Of a stretch of DNA of 64,000 nucleotides, positions 1 through 10,175 are shown in pieces; positions within the stretch are counted from its first letter, which is position 1; every line of letters begins with the position of its first letter. A program made the position numbers and the translations under genes. Location: positions 1 through 64,000 of the forward strand of contig JAJFLX010000003.1 in the NCBI GenBank assembly GCA_021772465.1, given 5' to 3'. A model generated the notes under the pieces. It saw only the letters and a program-made list of their open reading frames with translations, was not told where the DNA came from and did not search any database. Source of the DNA: Chlamydiota bacterium (GTDB lineage: Bacteria; Chlamydiota; Chlamydiia; Chlamydiales; JAAKFR01).

Positions 1-120
1 GCCACTCTTCGAAGAATGGCTTTAAACCTTTTAAAACAAGAGCCTACAAAAGCTGGGATGAAACGCAAGCGACTGAGAGCAGGGTGGGATGAAAAATTCC
101 TCAGGCGGGTGGTAGCCTAA
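1..120 (+). mobile_element. C-terminal end of an ISAs1-family-like transposase (truncated by window edge)
   Basis: Frame 1 reads ATLRRMALNLLKQEPTKAGMKRKRLRAGWDEKFLRRVVA*, resembling the C-terminal LRRxALNLLK...KRLRAGWD signature of ISAs1 transposases. Confidence 0.75.
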
Positions 121-140
121 ATTTTAATGCGTTTTCCCTG
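121..140 (+). repeat. Candidate right terminal inverted repeat of the ISAs1-like element (attttaatgcgttttccctg)
   Basis: Directly follows the transposase stop codon; reverse complement starts CAGGGAAAACGC. Left end is outside the window. Confidence 0.4.
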
Positions 141-341
141 ACATCAACCCTAACCGTTTGCTAGGTTTTATTCAGATTTCTGCTTATCCACAATCACTAG
201 GGGTTATGGGCCTTGCTCACGAGAATACTTCGGAAAGTTTGCCAAAATCTTTCCTTCTTCTTTCCAGTCATTTGCAGAAAATCGTGCATGAAAATAAGAG
301 TTTTTATAGCATTCCAGCCATTCCCTGACCAGAAGGAAGCC

Positions 342-1352
342 ATGGATAGCATTCTTACTAATAGTTCACTCATTCTGTACCAGACAGAAGATGGGCAGAC
401 TCAAGTAGAGGTTCGTCTTCTAGATGAAACGGTTTGGCTTACGCAAGCTCAAATGTCTGAGCTGTTTAGTAAAGATAAAAGGACGATTTCCGAGCACATA
501 AAAAATATTTTCAAAGAAGAGGAATTGTCTGAAAAGGCAGTTATCCGGAAATTCCGGACAACTGCTGCAGATGGGAAAAACTATGAAACACTTCACTACA
601 ACCTCGATATTATAATCTCAGTAGGCTACCGCGTTAAATCTCATAGAGGGACACAATTTCGTATTTGGGCAACGGCAAGGCTAAAAGAATTTTTGATTAA
701 AGGGTTCGTGCTGGATGATGAGCGGTTAAAGAGGCTGGGTGGGGGGAACTATTTCGATGAACTTCTTACTCGGATTCGAGATATTCGGTCATCCGAAAAA
801 GTTTTTTGGCGCAAGGTACTAGATATTTATGCTACGAGTATAGACTATGATCCTAATGTTGAGGCTTCGAAGGAATTTTTTCGGATCCTACAAAATAAAA
901 TGCATTGGGCAGCTCATGGTCATACGGCGGCTGAAGTTATTTTTAAAAGAGCGGATGCAGCCAAAGAATACATGGGATTGACCTCTTGGTCTGGGAAAAG
1001 CATCAGCAAATCAGATACCGAGATTGCTAAAAATTACCTAAATGCAGAAGAACTGGGTATTTTAAATCGACTTGTTTCTATGTACTTGGATTTTGCTGAA
1101 CTCCAGGCCTTAGGCAGATCTCCCATGTACATGAGGGACTGGATTGTCAAACTAGAAGATTTTTTGCAGGTGGCCACGGCCAGAGACATTCTTTCGCATG
1201 CAGGAGAGGTGAGTCATCGGGCAGCTCTTGATAAAGCTCAAAAAGAATATTTGAAATACAAAAAGTTGTTGAAAAGTGATAATTTATCCCTTGTTGAAAA
1301 ACACTTTTTAAAAACAGTTGAAGAAATTGAACAAATAAAAAAGAAATCTTAA
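342..1352 (+). CDS. RhuM family protein (virulence RhuM / Fic-associated type)
   Basis: VEVRLLDETVWLTQAQMSELFSKDKRTISEHIKNIFKEEEL...TAAEVIFKRADAAKEYMGLTSW is typical RhuM; ATG at 342 preferred over 213. Confidence 0.85.
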   Translation: MDSILTNSSLILYQTEDGQTQVEVRLLDETVWLTQAQMSELFSKDKRTISEHIKNIFKEEELSEKAVIRKFRTTAADGKNYETLHYNLDIIISVGYRVKSHRGTQFRIWATARLKEFLIKGFVLDDERLKRLGGGNYFDELLTRIRDIRSSEKVFWRKVLDIYATSIDYDPNVEASKEFFRILQNKMHWAAHGHTAAEVIFKRADAAKEYMGLTSWSGKSISKSDTEIAKNYLNAEELGILNRLVSMYLDFAELQALGRSPMYMRDWIVKLEDFLQVATARDILSHAGEVSHRAALDKAQKEYLKYKKLLKSDNLSLVEKHFLKTVEEIEQIKKKS

Positions 1353-1410
1353 ATTCCTCAGTACTGAACAAAATGTAGGAAAAAGAAAGAAGAGTCCGAC
1401 TTTTTGTACC

Positions 1411-2024
1411 ATGAAAAAGATTGATAGATTACAGAAAACTATCCAGATCTCCCGAAAATCCGGGGGGACTTTAAGAATGTCTGAGACCCTTAGCCTTGGT
1501 GTTCATCGTAGAGATCTCTACCTGCTTCGCGATCAGGGCCAGTTCGAAGTTCTTGATCGAGGGCTATATAGACAGGCTGATATGCCGCACCTTCGCTACC
1601 TGATTTTATTCACGTTGCGAAGAAGATTCCCGGCGGGGTCATCTGCTTAGTCTCAGCTTTAGCATTTCATGAACTGACCACCCAAATTCCACATTTTGTG
1701 TATGTGGCACTTCCTCAAAAATCTCGTAAACCTAGCATTGTATACCCTCCAATGCGTTTCTTTTGGTACGGAGATAATTCCATCAATGTAGGAGTTGAAG
1801 AGCGTTATTTTGATGGATGTAATTTAAAAATTTTTGATTGTGAGAAGACGTTAGTAGATGTCATCAAGTATCGAAATAAGCTTGGAATGGATATAGTGCT
1901 CAAAGCTTTGAGGATGTACTGGCAATCCGGTAAAACCGACCTCAACAAGTTATACAGCTACGCTAAATTACTCCGATTAGAGCGCATACTGAGACCTCTC
2001 ATGGAGGTGATTGTCAGTGGCTAA
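1411..2024 (+). pseudogene. AbiEi-like type IV antitoxin, frameshifted
   Basis: ORFs 1411..1650 and 1698..2024 are in different frames. The intervening frame reads PDFIHVAKKIPGGVICLVSALAFHELTTQIPHFVYVALPQKSRKP, AbiEi-like; one frameshift near 1600 joins them. Confidence 0.75.
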
Positions 2025-2090
2025 TTCAATTAGAGACAAGAAGAACTTGCCCGTGTCGGATTGGGAGATCATATTCGCACGCCCGTGAAA

Positions 2091-2250
2091 GACTTTGCAG
2101 GTCTATCCGTTGAAGAAGAGGCTATTGTGTTTGATTACCGATGCGTTAATCGTTCAAGAAACGCAAGCAGGCGCTGAATACCAGGGGTTGTCTGTACGAT
2201 TTACCGCTCATCTAACCGAGACACGCATTCCCGTACAAATCGATATAGGC
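2091..2250 (+). pseudogene. AbiEii-like nucleotidyltransferase toxin remnant
   Basis: Fragments DFAGLSVEEEAIVFD and EYQGLSVRFTAHLTETRIPVQIDIG in two frames resemble the middle of AbiEii; both ends missing. Confidence 0.65.
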
Positions 2251-2357
2251 TTGCTTCGTAAAAGAATGCGGAAAAACCGCTTGAGGAGAATTTTTTGCAT
2301 AAAGTCCTCTGGGTTGAAGTCTATTCATCCAGAGTCACTTGTGAAGAGAAAAAAGAG

Positions 2358-2403
2358 TGGGGCAAGCCAGACCTGAACCTGCGACCTACGGGTTATGAGT
2401 CCG
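2358..2403 (-). other. 3'-half tRNA-Met(CAT)-like remnant
   Basis: Reverse strand CGGACTCATAACCCGTAGGTCGCAGGTTCAGGTCTGGCTTGCCCCA has a CTCATAA anticodon loop, variable region and degenerate T-arm; no D-arm or 5' acceptor strand. Confidence 0.55.
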
Positions 2404-2765
2404 TCTATTTCAAATACTTGACATCACATGCCAGCTTATAATAGCAATAGAATAAAGCGATTGAGATCAAAATTCAACTGAGAAATGTTGAGTAGAAAGG
2501 TATTGGATAGGGTTTTAGTGTGCCAGAATTGTGCCCAATTTACTACGAGGAGCTGAGAAATTTGTTTGGCGATGTTTAAACAATTACTTAAAACAAATAT
2601 AGAAACTGACGCATTGTAAGAATCTGGACAGATCTTGCCATATGTTTCAAGTTAAACACATGGATTGTCTTGCCTGATGTTTATTACTCTCTTACTTGAT
2701 AAACAAGATGGTAGCTTCCTTCAATCACTCGTCGTAAAAGACGAATCCTATCTTCTGTGCACGAA

Positions 2766-3467
2766 TTACCATCCAAATCTAACTAAGATTCCTATACTTG
2801 GATTGTCATGTTCCCCTTTCAAAATGTCATCAACGGCGGACAGATAGTAATTGAACTGTCCCGCGTCTTCAGGTTTGAAAGGCCGTGCCTTCAATTCGAT
2901 GAGGACATAGCATTTAATCTTAACGTGATAGAACAAAAGATCGATATACGATGTGTCTCCATCCACTTCAATTGGGTATTGATGACCCATAAAAGCAAAT
3001 CCTTGACCCAATTCTAGCAGAAATTTTTGAATATGACCCACTAATCCATCCTCTAAGTCTTTTTCTAAATAATCTTCGTGCAGTGTGAGGAAATCCAGGA
3101 GATAGGGGTCTTTAATGGTCTGATGAGCTAAATCCGACTGTGGAGCTGGAAGAGTTTTGTGAAAATTCGTGAGAGCTTTCCCCTCTCGTTTATAAAGGTC
3201 GGATTTCATCCAAGTTTCAAGCATAGAGCGGCTCCAGCCGTGTTCGATGGCCTTTTCGGCATACCAAAGCCTTTCCTTAGTATTCTTGACCTTTTCTAAA
3301 ATGAGCGCGTTATGACCCCAAGGAATTAGAAAAATGGGCAAGCCATCCAATTGTGCCACAGCTCGTGGCACTTTTTCGTACGCCTGGTAAAATGCGACGT
3401 TGTTGAATAAGTCCTCAGATCTAGCGATATTTCTACTGGCTGTGCTAAAAAAACTTAGTGTACTCAA
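2766..3467 (-). pseudogene. YhcG/DUF1016 (PDDEXK nuclease-like) gene, truncated at both ends
   Basis: IPWGHNALILEKVKNTKERLWYAEKAIEHGWSR...NFHKTLPAPQSDLAHQTIKDPYLLDFLTLHE...FLLELGQGFAFMGHQYPIEVDGDTSYIDLLFYHVKIKCYVLIELK; N-terminal domain and C-terminal tail absent. Confidence 0.8.
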
Positions 3468-3605
3468 ATTCAGCTAGATTTGAAGTCTAGTTTTTACACC
3501 ACAAGCAAGAGAGGTAGCACCAGAGCACCCTCTGAGAAAGTGAGGTAAAAAATAGGCTTTTAAAGATGGTTGAAGGTGAGTGCAATAAGTTTTTTTAGCA
3601 CAGCC
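3438..3605. repeat. MITE-like element, 168 bp with 29-bp terminal inverted repeats (27/29)
   Basis: 3438-3466 GGCTGTGCTAAAAAAACTTAGTGTACTCA versus reverse complement of 3577-3605 TGAGTGCAATAAGTTTTTTTAGCACAGCC. Confidence 0.6.
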
Positions 3606-4853
3606 TCAAAGAAGCTCGGAGGCGCGGCGGGTCCGTTTAAGGATATAGGTGAGCAAGATCAAGAAACTGATGAAAACGAGAAGAGAAGCGGTAAAAAAGA
3701 GAGGTTCAATGCTTGCAGCAGCTATGAGACCCCCGACGATTGGACTGGCAAACTGGCCTAAAGAGCGAATGGATTGCGCTACGCCAAAAGCGCGCCCCTG
3801 ACTCTCCTCAGGAGCGGAGATTGAGATCAAGGCCAGAGTGTTACTAAAAGCAAGAGCTCCAAACACTGCGCATGCAGCATAGGAGATATCGAAGTAGAGG
3901 AAGAAATCTGAAGCCCCAGCGAAGAAGAAGAAGAGAGCTGTTGCAAACAAGCTCCAGGTAGTGATTTTCCAAAGAGAGGCGTGCTCTATCAGCCAGAGAT
4001 TGATCAGGCCACTCGAAAAACTCCAAGCAACACCCGTAAAGAGATAGAACCAGATCATTTTAGTGAAGGTGATCTCAAATTTTGCAAAAGCTACTGGAGC
4101 TGCCCATTGCAGAGAGAGAAAAAAGCCAAGGTACCAAAAAAAGAGGGTGAGGTTGAGGATTTCAAGGGGTTTATGCGAGAGGAGGTGAAAGCACGACTCG
4201 TAAGCTCTTGCAAGGTTAAATTTTTTAGACAGTTTTTGTGCGAGAGGAGCGCTCTCTTCATACCCTTTCCAGAGCACAAAGAGGCTTGTGAGGGTGAGCG
4301 AACTGAGAAACCAAAAGGGAATAGTCAAAGAGAATGTGAGTTGTCTCTGTGGCATGTAATAGATCACTCCAAAGACGACAGCGAAGATCCAACTTGTACC
4401 CATAAGAGCAGCGACCAAGCTCATGTGGCGCCCCCTCTCTTTTTTGAGGGGGGTGAGATCTGCAATGATCGCCATTGAGATTGCAAGGGTACCGGCAAAA
4501 AAACCTGCAGCTATGCGGCTGACAAGTAAGAGCGAGTAGGAGTGGGCATAGATAGATAGCCCTGTGATGGCATAACACACAAGTGTGGCTCCGAGCGACC
4601 AGTAGAGGGTCTTTTTTCTACCGTAGGTATCGGAAAGATAGCCAAAGAGCGGGGCACCTGCAAATTGAGCGAGAGGAAAGGCGGCGAGAAGAAGACCGAG
4701 AGCGAGGTTTCTTCCTCCCTCCGATGTGACTGCTGGCATGAGACCATACCCTGGGTCGAGCATCAGGAGGGGGAAGAGGGGAAAGACTAGGGCAAAGCTA
4801 AAAAAATCGACAAACAGGATGTAGTAAGCCGAAAAGAAACTCGCTCTACGCAT
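3606..4853 (-). CDS. MFS transporter (TetA/multidrug type)
   Basis: 12-TM pattern; GAPLFGYLSDTYGRKKTL motif. Confidence 0.85.
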   Translation of the reverse strand: MRRASFFSAYYILFVDFFSFALVFPLFPLLMLDPGYGLMPAVTSEGGRNLALGLLLAAFPLAQFAGAPLFGYLSDTYGRKKTLYWSLGATLVCYAITGLSIYAHSYSLLLVSRIAAGFFAGTLAISMAIIADLTPLKKERGRHMSLVAALMGTSWIFAVVFGVIYYMPQRQLTFSLTIPFWFLSSLTLTSLFVLWKGYEESAPLAQKLSKKFNLARAYESCFHLLSHKPLEILNLTLFFWYLGFFLSLQWAAPVAFAKFEITFTKMIWFYLFTGVAWSFSSGLINLWLIEHASLWKITTWSLFATALFFFFAGASDFFLYFDISYAACAVFGALAFSNTLALISISAPEESQGRAFGVAQSIRSLGQFASPIVGGLIAAASIEPLFFTASLLVFISFLILLTYILKRTRRASELL

Positions 4854-4856
4854 GAT

Positions 4857-5906
4857 CTAGGACCAAGAGAGATTTGCAGCCGTTTGATACTCAGTTACAC
4901 GTGTCTCAAAAAAGTTTTTCTCCTTGAAGAGGTCAATGGTTTCACTCATCCAAGGAAAAGGATTTTTCGAGCCATAACGCCCCTTCAGCCCGATCCTTTC
5001 CAATCTTCGGTCTGCAATGTGCTGCACGTAGTCGCGAAACATGGACGCTCTGAGCCCTAAGATGCCATTGGGCAGGCAATCTTCAGCATAGGCAATTTCG
5101 AGCTCTACTGCCTCCTCAATCAGCTCTCCAATTTCTTGTTGAAACTCTGGAGTCCAGATTTCAGGGTTCTCTTCTTTGATCCCATTGATCAGATCGATGC
5201 CAAAATTGAGGTGAATAGACTCATCGCGGAGGATGTATTGGTACTGCTCGCCAATTCCTGTCATCTTATTCTGCCTGTGAAAGCTAAGAATCATGACAAA
5301 GCCGCTGTAAAAGAAAATGCCTTCCATGATGATATAGTAGCCAATGAGGTTTTTAAGGAATTTTTGCGCTCCTTCAAACGTGGCTGTAGTAAATCCATCG
5401 GCTAACACATCAGAGGTGAGCTTCATTTCAAATTGATCCTTACGTGCGATCACCGGGATCTCGTTGTACATGTTGAACACCTCACCCTCGTCGAGTCCAA
5501 GCGACTCGCAGATGTAGAGGAAAGTGTGGCTATGCACGGCCTCTTCAAAAGCTTGGCGGAGTAGATACTGTCTCGCCTCGGGGTTCGTGATGTGACGGAA
5601 AATGGCTAAAACAATGTTGTTGCCCACAAGACTCTCAGCTGTGCTAAAAAAGCCGAGGTTTCTCATGATGACATGCCGCTCATCTTTAGAGAGTTCATTC
5701 GACTTCCATAACTCAATATCTTTTGACATAGGAACTTCTGTTGGCATCCAATTGTTGGCACACCCATTGAGATAGTGTTCCCAAGCCCATTTGTATTTCA
5801 AAGGCATGAGCTGATTCACATCAACCGCATTACAATTGATCAGTCGTTTGCTGCCCACGTCGACTCGCTGGGAAGTTTTGGGTAGACTCTCTTTTAGTAA
5901 CGTCAT
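4857..5906 (-). CDS. nrdB: Ribonucleoside-diphosphate reductase beta subunit, class Ic-like
   Basis: [46 protein letters not shown]; very similar to chlamydial R2. Confidence 0.97.
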   Translation of the reverse strand: MTLLKESLPKTSQRVDVGSKRLINCNAVDVNQLMPLKYKWAWEHYLNGCANNWMPTEVPMSKDIELWKSNELSKDERHVIMRNLGFFSTAESLVGNNIVLAIFRHITNPEARQYLLRQAFEEAVHSHTFLYICESLGLDEGEVFNMYNEIPVIARKDQFEMKLTSDVLADGFTTATFEGAQKFLKNLIGYYIIMEGIFFYSGFVMILSFHRQNKMTGIGEQYQYILRDESIHLNFGIDLINGIKEENPEIWTPEFQQEIGELIEEAVELEIAYAEDCLPNGILGLRASMFRDYVQHIADRRLERIGLKGRYGSKNPFPWMSETIDLFKEKNFFETRVTEYQTAANLSWS

Positions 5907-5926
5907 TTTTTTCTCCTTAAAATCTA

Positions 5927-8900
5927 TTATTGGCAGCTCTCACATCCCTCGTCGAGGTTACAGACGGGGGCATCGCGGGTGACTGTAACGCGACTCGAAG
6001 CAGATTCGCTCTTCATCCAGCGGGGTTGGAGGCCCCGCTTATTGATATCAGTTGTCGATTTTTCGATTTGTGTTGCTGCAGTTGAGCGCAGGTAGTAGGT
6101 CGTCTTAAGTCCTTTTTTCCAGGCTGTGAGATACATGTCATTGAGTTTTTTGCCACTTGGCTCTGCAAGATAGAGGTTGAGTGACTGTCCCATATCGATC
6201 CATTTCTGGCGTCGACTCGCGCAGGCGATTAACCAGTCGGGCTCAATCTCAAAGGCAGTTGGAAAGAGGACTTTGATCGCATCGGGGATCCGAGAGATCT
6301 CTTGAAGCGCTCCATCGAAGTATTTGAGATCATCAACCATTTCAGCATCCCATAGTCCCTGCTCTTTGAGCTTTTCAATGAGAAAGGGGTTGAGCATCGT
6401 AAATTCACCCGACAGATTTGATTTGACAAAGAGGTGTTTGTACATGGGTTCAATCGACTGGGTGACTCCTGATATGTTGGAGATCGTTGCAGTGGGGGCA
6501 ATAGCCATGGTGTTGCAGTTGCGCATGCCATATTTTTTGATCGATTCGCGCACCGGGGTCCAATCCATATGACAGGTAGTATCTACATCGAGGTACTCGC
6601 GTCCTCTCGCCTCAGCTAGGAGCTTGATCGAATCGATCGGTAAAATGCCCCGCGACCACTTGGACCCCTTATAGGTCGAATAAGTGCCGCGCTCTTGAGC
6701 GAGTTCACTCGACGAGAGAATGGCATAATAGGAGATCATCTCCATGCTTCTATCGGCAAACTCAACAGCGCCATGACTTGCATAACTAATACCGAGCTTG
6801 TAGAGAGCATCTTGGAAACCCATAAGGCCGAGTCCAATTGCTCGGTGACGGTGATTGGCTCGTCTCGCATCATCGATTGGATAGTAGTTGATGTCGATCA
6901 CATTATCGAGCATGCGAATAGCCGTTCTAATGGTGGAAGCGAGTAACACTTCATCAATTCGGTCTCCCTTGATATGGGCGGCGAGATTTACCGATCCGAG
7001 ATTGCACACAGCAGTCTCTTCGGCTGAAGTGTTGAGCAAGATTTCGGTGCAAAGGTTGGAGCTGTGCACCACACCGACGTGATCTTGCGGAGAGCGGATA
7101 TTTGAAGGGTCTTTGAATGTAATCCAAGGATGGCCAGTCTCATAGAGCATGCCGAGCATTTTACGCCAAAGCGAAGTCGCATCAATTCTCTTAAAGAGAC
7201 GAATCTCTCCACGATCGACGAGTTTCTCATACTCACAGTAACGTTTTTCAAAGGCTTCGCCGTAAAGGTCATGGAGGTCAGGTACGTCATTGGGACTGAA
7301 AAGGGTCCATTTCCCATCTTGAGCTACACGCTTCATAAAGAGATCGGGAATCCAGTTTGCAGTGTTCATGTCATGGGTGCGTCGGCGCTCATCCCCAGTG
7401 TTTTTTCGAAGCTCGAGGAAATCTTCGATGTCGTAGTGCCAAGTCTCGAGATAAGCGCACATGGCTCCTTTTCTTTTTCCTCCTTGATTGACCGCTACAG
7501 CTGTGTCATTGGCTACTTTAAGGAAAGGGATGACACCTTGGCTTTTCCCGTTTGTTCCTTTAATTGTAGCTCCAGTGGCACGTACATTGGTCCAATCATT
7601 GCCAAGCCCCCCCGCCCATTTAGAGAGCTGAGCATCATCCGAAATCACCTTATAAATTCCATCTAAGCTATCCATCACTGTCGAGAGATAGCATGAGCTT
7701 AGCTGAGAGTGAGGTGTCCCGGAATTAAATAGAGTGGGAGTGGCTGAGACGTAGAGAAAGCGCGAGAGGACATTGTAAAACTCGATCGCCCGCTCTTCTT
7801 TCTTTTCACCCTCACCCAGGGCAAGGCCCATAGCAACTCGCATCCAAAGAATTTGGGGTGTTTCGAGCCGGCGATCTTCGTGGTGGATAAAATAACGATC
7901 ATAAAGGGTTTGCAACCCAAGATAAGAAAAATCTTTATCTCTTTCAGGAACAATTGCTTTGGCAAGTTTTTCGAGATCAAAACTGAGAAGGGTGGCATCG
8001 ACGCGCTCATGAGAGACAGCGACTTGGAAATATTTTTTAAAATACTGCCTGTAAATCTTTTCAAGATTGGGGTGGGCCGCTTCGACTTGAAGAGTCTCTC
8101 GGTAGAGCACGTCGAGTAGCAAGTTGGCAGCAACGTTAGAGTAGGCCGGATCAATCTCCACTTTAGCTCGAGCTGCCATGATGTTTGCAAGTTCGACTTC
8201 GTGTTCTTTGATCCCATCGTAAAAGTTCGTGATTGAGGCATTGACGAGATCTTCTACTGAGACGAGGGATGTATGGCCTTTACAGGCATGGGAGATGGTC
8301 TCTGTCAGTTGATTCTTTCCGATTCTATACTCAGTCCCATCTTTGCGGATGACTTTGAAATAGTGCTCCTCTTCGATTTCTAGCGGGAGGTCATCGACAA
8401 AGGAGTCATCAGCTTGATACCGCTCTTTAGCTCTTTGGGCTCGGAAGAGAATGTAGTCTTTTGCAACGGAGAAATAGCCCTCACTCATCAGGATATGTTC
8501 GATCGTATCTTGAATGGTCTCTATGGTAAGTATGCCTCCAGATTGAACTTTCTCAACAGAGCATTCGACTACTTTAGCGGTGATCTGATTCACCGACTCT
8601 ACAATCCCAAGAGGGCTGATGCCGACCACTTTGCAAGTGTCTCGAAAGCCTCTCTCGATTGCGGAGGCTATTTTCATCGGATTGAAACGGGCAAAAGAGA
8701 TGCCGTCGCGGCGAAGAATTTTTAGCGTCCGTGGAGATCCACTGCGAAGCTTTTTGTGCTCGTCGCGGTAGATGATGTAGTCGCGGGCAACATCGTGGTG
8801 GCCGTGTTCCATCAATTTCACCTCGACGATGTCTTGTATGCCCTCGACAGTAAGCAACGTGCCGAGGCGTGCCCTTTGGATAGCCTCTTCTACGACAGCA

Positions 8901-9109
8901 TCTGCAATGGCTTTGACGGTGTCTTGAGTAGTGTCTGATAGTGGGTCAGTTTTTGAGATGCTATGAGTATCTCGGAATGCAGCTTCGAGTGCGCTGAGCA
9001 CGCGATCCCTTCTAAAGGGGACTAACATACCTCCTCTTTTAACGACCGTATAGGGATCAGTTTTTACCTCAGTGGGATCTAGTAGGGCTGTCATTTGATC
9101 TTCTCTCAT
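5927..9109 (-). CDS. nrdA: Ribonucleoside-diphosphate reductase alpha subunit with N-terminal ATP-cone repeats
   Basis: [24 protein letters not shown]-terminal CESCQ; repeated ATP-cone segments in residues ~20-330. Confidence 0.97.
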   Translation of the reverse strand: MREDQMTALLDPTEVKTDPYTVVKRGGMLVPFRRDRVLSALEAAFRDTHSISKTDPLSDTTQDTVKAIADAVVEEAIQRARLGTLLTVEGIQDIVEVKLMEHGHHDVARDYIIYRDEHKKLRSGSPRTLKILRRDGISFARFNPMKIASAIERGFRDTCKVVGISPLGIVESVNQITAKVVECSVEKVQSGGILTIETIQDTIEHILMSEGYFSVAKDYILFRAQRAKERYQADDSFVDDLPLEIEEEHYFKVIRKDGTEYRIGKNQLTETISHACKGHTSLVSVEDLVNASITNFYDGIKEHEVELANIMAARAKVEIDPAYSNVAANLLLDVLYRETLQVEAAHPNLEKIYRQYFKKYFQVAVSHERVDATLLSFDLEKLAKAIVPERDKDFSYLGLQTLYDRYFIHHEDRRLETPQILWMRVAMGLALGEGEKKEERAIEFYNVLSRFLYVSATPTLFNSGTPHSQLSSCYLSTVMDSLDGIYKVISDDAQLSKWAGGLGNDWTNVRATGATIKGTNGKSQGVIPFLKVANDTAVAVNQGGKRKGAMCAYLETWHYDIEDFLELRKNTGDERRRTHDMNTANWIPDLFMKRVAQDGKWTLFSPNDVPDLHDLYGEAFEKRYCEYEKLVDRGEIRLFKRIDATSLWRKMLGMLYETGHPWITFKDPSNIRSPQDHVGVVHSSNLCTEILLNTSAEETAVCNLGSVNLAAHIKGDRIDEVLLASTIRTAIRMLDNVIDINYYPIDDARRANHRHRAIGLGLMGFQDALYKLGISYASHGAVEFADRSMEMISYYAILSSSELAQERGTYSTYKGSKWSRGILPIDSIKLLAEARGREYLDVDTTCHMDWTPVRESIKKYGMRNCNTMAIAPTATISNISGVTQSIEPMYKHLFVKSNLSGEFTMLNPFLIEKLKEQGLWDAEMVDDLKYFDGALQEISRIPDAIKVLFPTAFEIEPDWLIACASRRQKWIDMGQSLNLYLAEPSGKKLNDMYLTAWKKGLKTTYYLRSTAATQIEKSTTDINKRGLQPRWMKSESASSRVTVTRDAPVCNLDEGCESCQ

Positions 9110-9208
9110 ACACTTTTTTCTCTCTTTTTACGCAACTTTTGCTTGCAAATAATCGGCGGTTTCAAATAAGGCGCTGGTACCACCGGTTGTGTCTGCACTC
9201 TTGATGTA

Positions 9209-9224
9209 CTACTATATATAGTAC
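9209..9224 (-). promoter_or_regulatory. Candidate NrdR box upstream of nrdA
   Basis: ctaCTATATATAGtac with a 14-bp perfect palindrome, about 100 bp upstream of nrdA start; core matches CWATATATWG. Confidence 0.55.
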
Positions 9225-9356
9225 CTAATCGGTAAATGTCCAAGGAAATTGCTCAAGGTTTGAACGAAAAGATGAAAGGCAAAGAGGGTGAGAATTTTCC
9301 ACCAGACTACGCTTTCCTAAGTTCGCAAAAAAGATGAGACACCGTATAGTAGAGAA

Positions 9357-10175
9357 ATGAAAAGAGTCTACCTCATACCTAATGCGATCACCGCTTTTGG
9401 CCTTTCGATCGGACTGTTTGTTATTTTTAAGACCAGTCTAGCAGATTCTTCGCGCGACCTTTTTTCTCTTCTTCAAGCGGCGGCGATCTTGCTTGTGATC
9501 GCTGGGATTGCGGACATGGCAGACGGGGCAATAGCTCGTCTGATTAAAGCTGAGAGTGAGTTTGGAGGGCAATTTGACTCGCTCTCGGACGCGGTCACTT
9601 TTGGAGTTGCCCCTCCGCTTCTCATTTTAAAAAGTTTGACCGGCGGGGAAGAGATTGGCCGCCCGTTGACACTTCTCTTAATCATAGCGGCCATGACGTA
9701 CACGCTTTGTGGGGTTCTACGCCTCGTTCGCTTCAACGTAAAAAATGCAGAGAAGAGCAAACACTTTACAGGCCTTCCCATTCCAGCAGCAGCTGCTGCT
9801 TCTCTTTCAGCTGCGCTCTTTATGATTTCACCATTAGTGCGTGAGATCTACCCTTTTTCTCTTCTGCAGCGACTTTTCATTATGGTGGGCATTCAGTTTA
9901 TTTTGGGCTATTTCATGGTGAGTCGATGGAAATTTCCCAGTATCAAGGCTCTTCATTTCCGGGTCCACTCTTTCTACCTCGTGTTTGGAACGGGTGTGGT
10001 GGGCGTGCTCGTACTTTATGGCATTCTCGACTACTTTCCAGAGGTTTTCTTCATCCTCGCTTGGCTCTACTTGCTCGTCTCTTGGACCCTATCTTTTATT
10101 CGACTTTTAGCAGGGAAACGGTCGAAGACCTTGATTGATTTCGAGCCTGAGGTGCAGGATAATGAAGAGGAATAA
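9357..10175 (+). CDS. pssA: CDP-diacylglycerol-serine O-phosphatidyltransferase
   Basis: CDP-alcohol phosphatidyltransferase motif DMADGAIARLIKAESEFGGQFDSLSD. Confidence 0.92.
   Translation: MKRVYLIPNAITAFGLSIGLFVIFKTSLADSSRDLFSLLQAAAILLVIAGIADMADGAIARLIKAESEFGGQFDSLSDAVTFGVAPPLLILKSLTGGEEIGRPLTLLLIIAAMTYTLCGVLRLVRFNVKNAEKSKHFTGLPIPAAAAASLSAALFMISPLVREIYPFSLLQRLFIMVGIQFILGYFMVSRWKFPSIKALHFRVHSFYLVFGTGVVGVLVLYGILDYFPEVFFILAWLYLLVSWTLSFIRLLAGKRSKTLIDFEPEVQDNEEE

Noticed and set aside
4258-4747. Minus-strand ORFs 4258..4578 and 4511..4747 plus antisense 3981..4478
   Set aside because: Out-of-frame shadows of the well-supported MFS transporter gene
5639-5652. gctgtgctaaaaaa match inside nrdB similar to the MITE end
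   Set aside because: Encodes the conserved NrdB FFSTAES motif; similarity to the TIR is likely coincidental
7130-8241. ORFs 7130..7666 (+) and 7699..8241 (-) inside nrdA
   Set aside because: Alternative-frame reads within the conserved NrdA coding region, no recognisable domain
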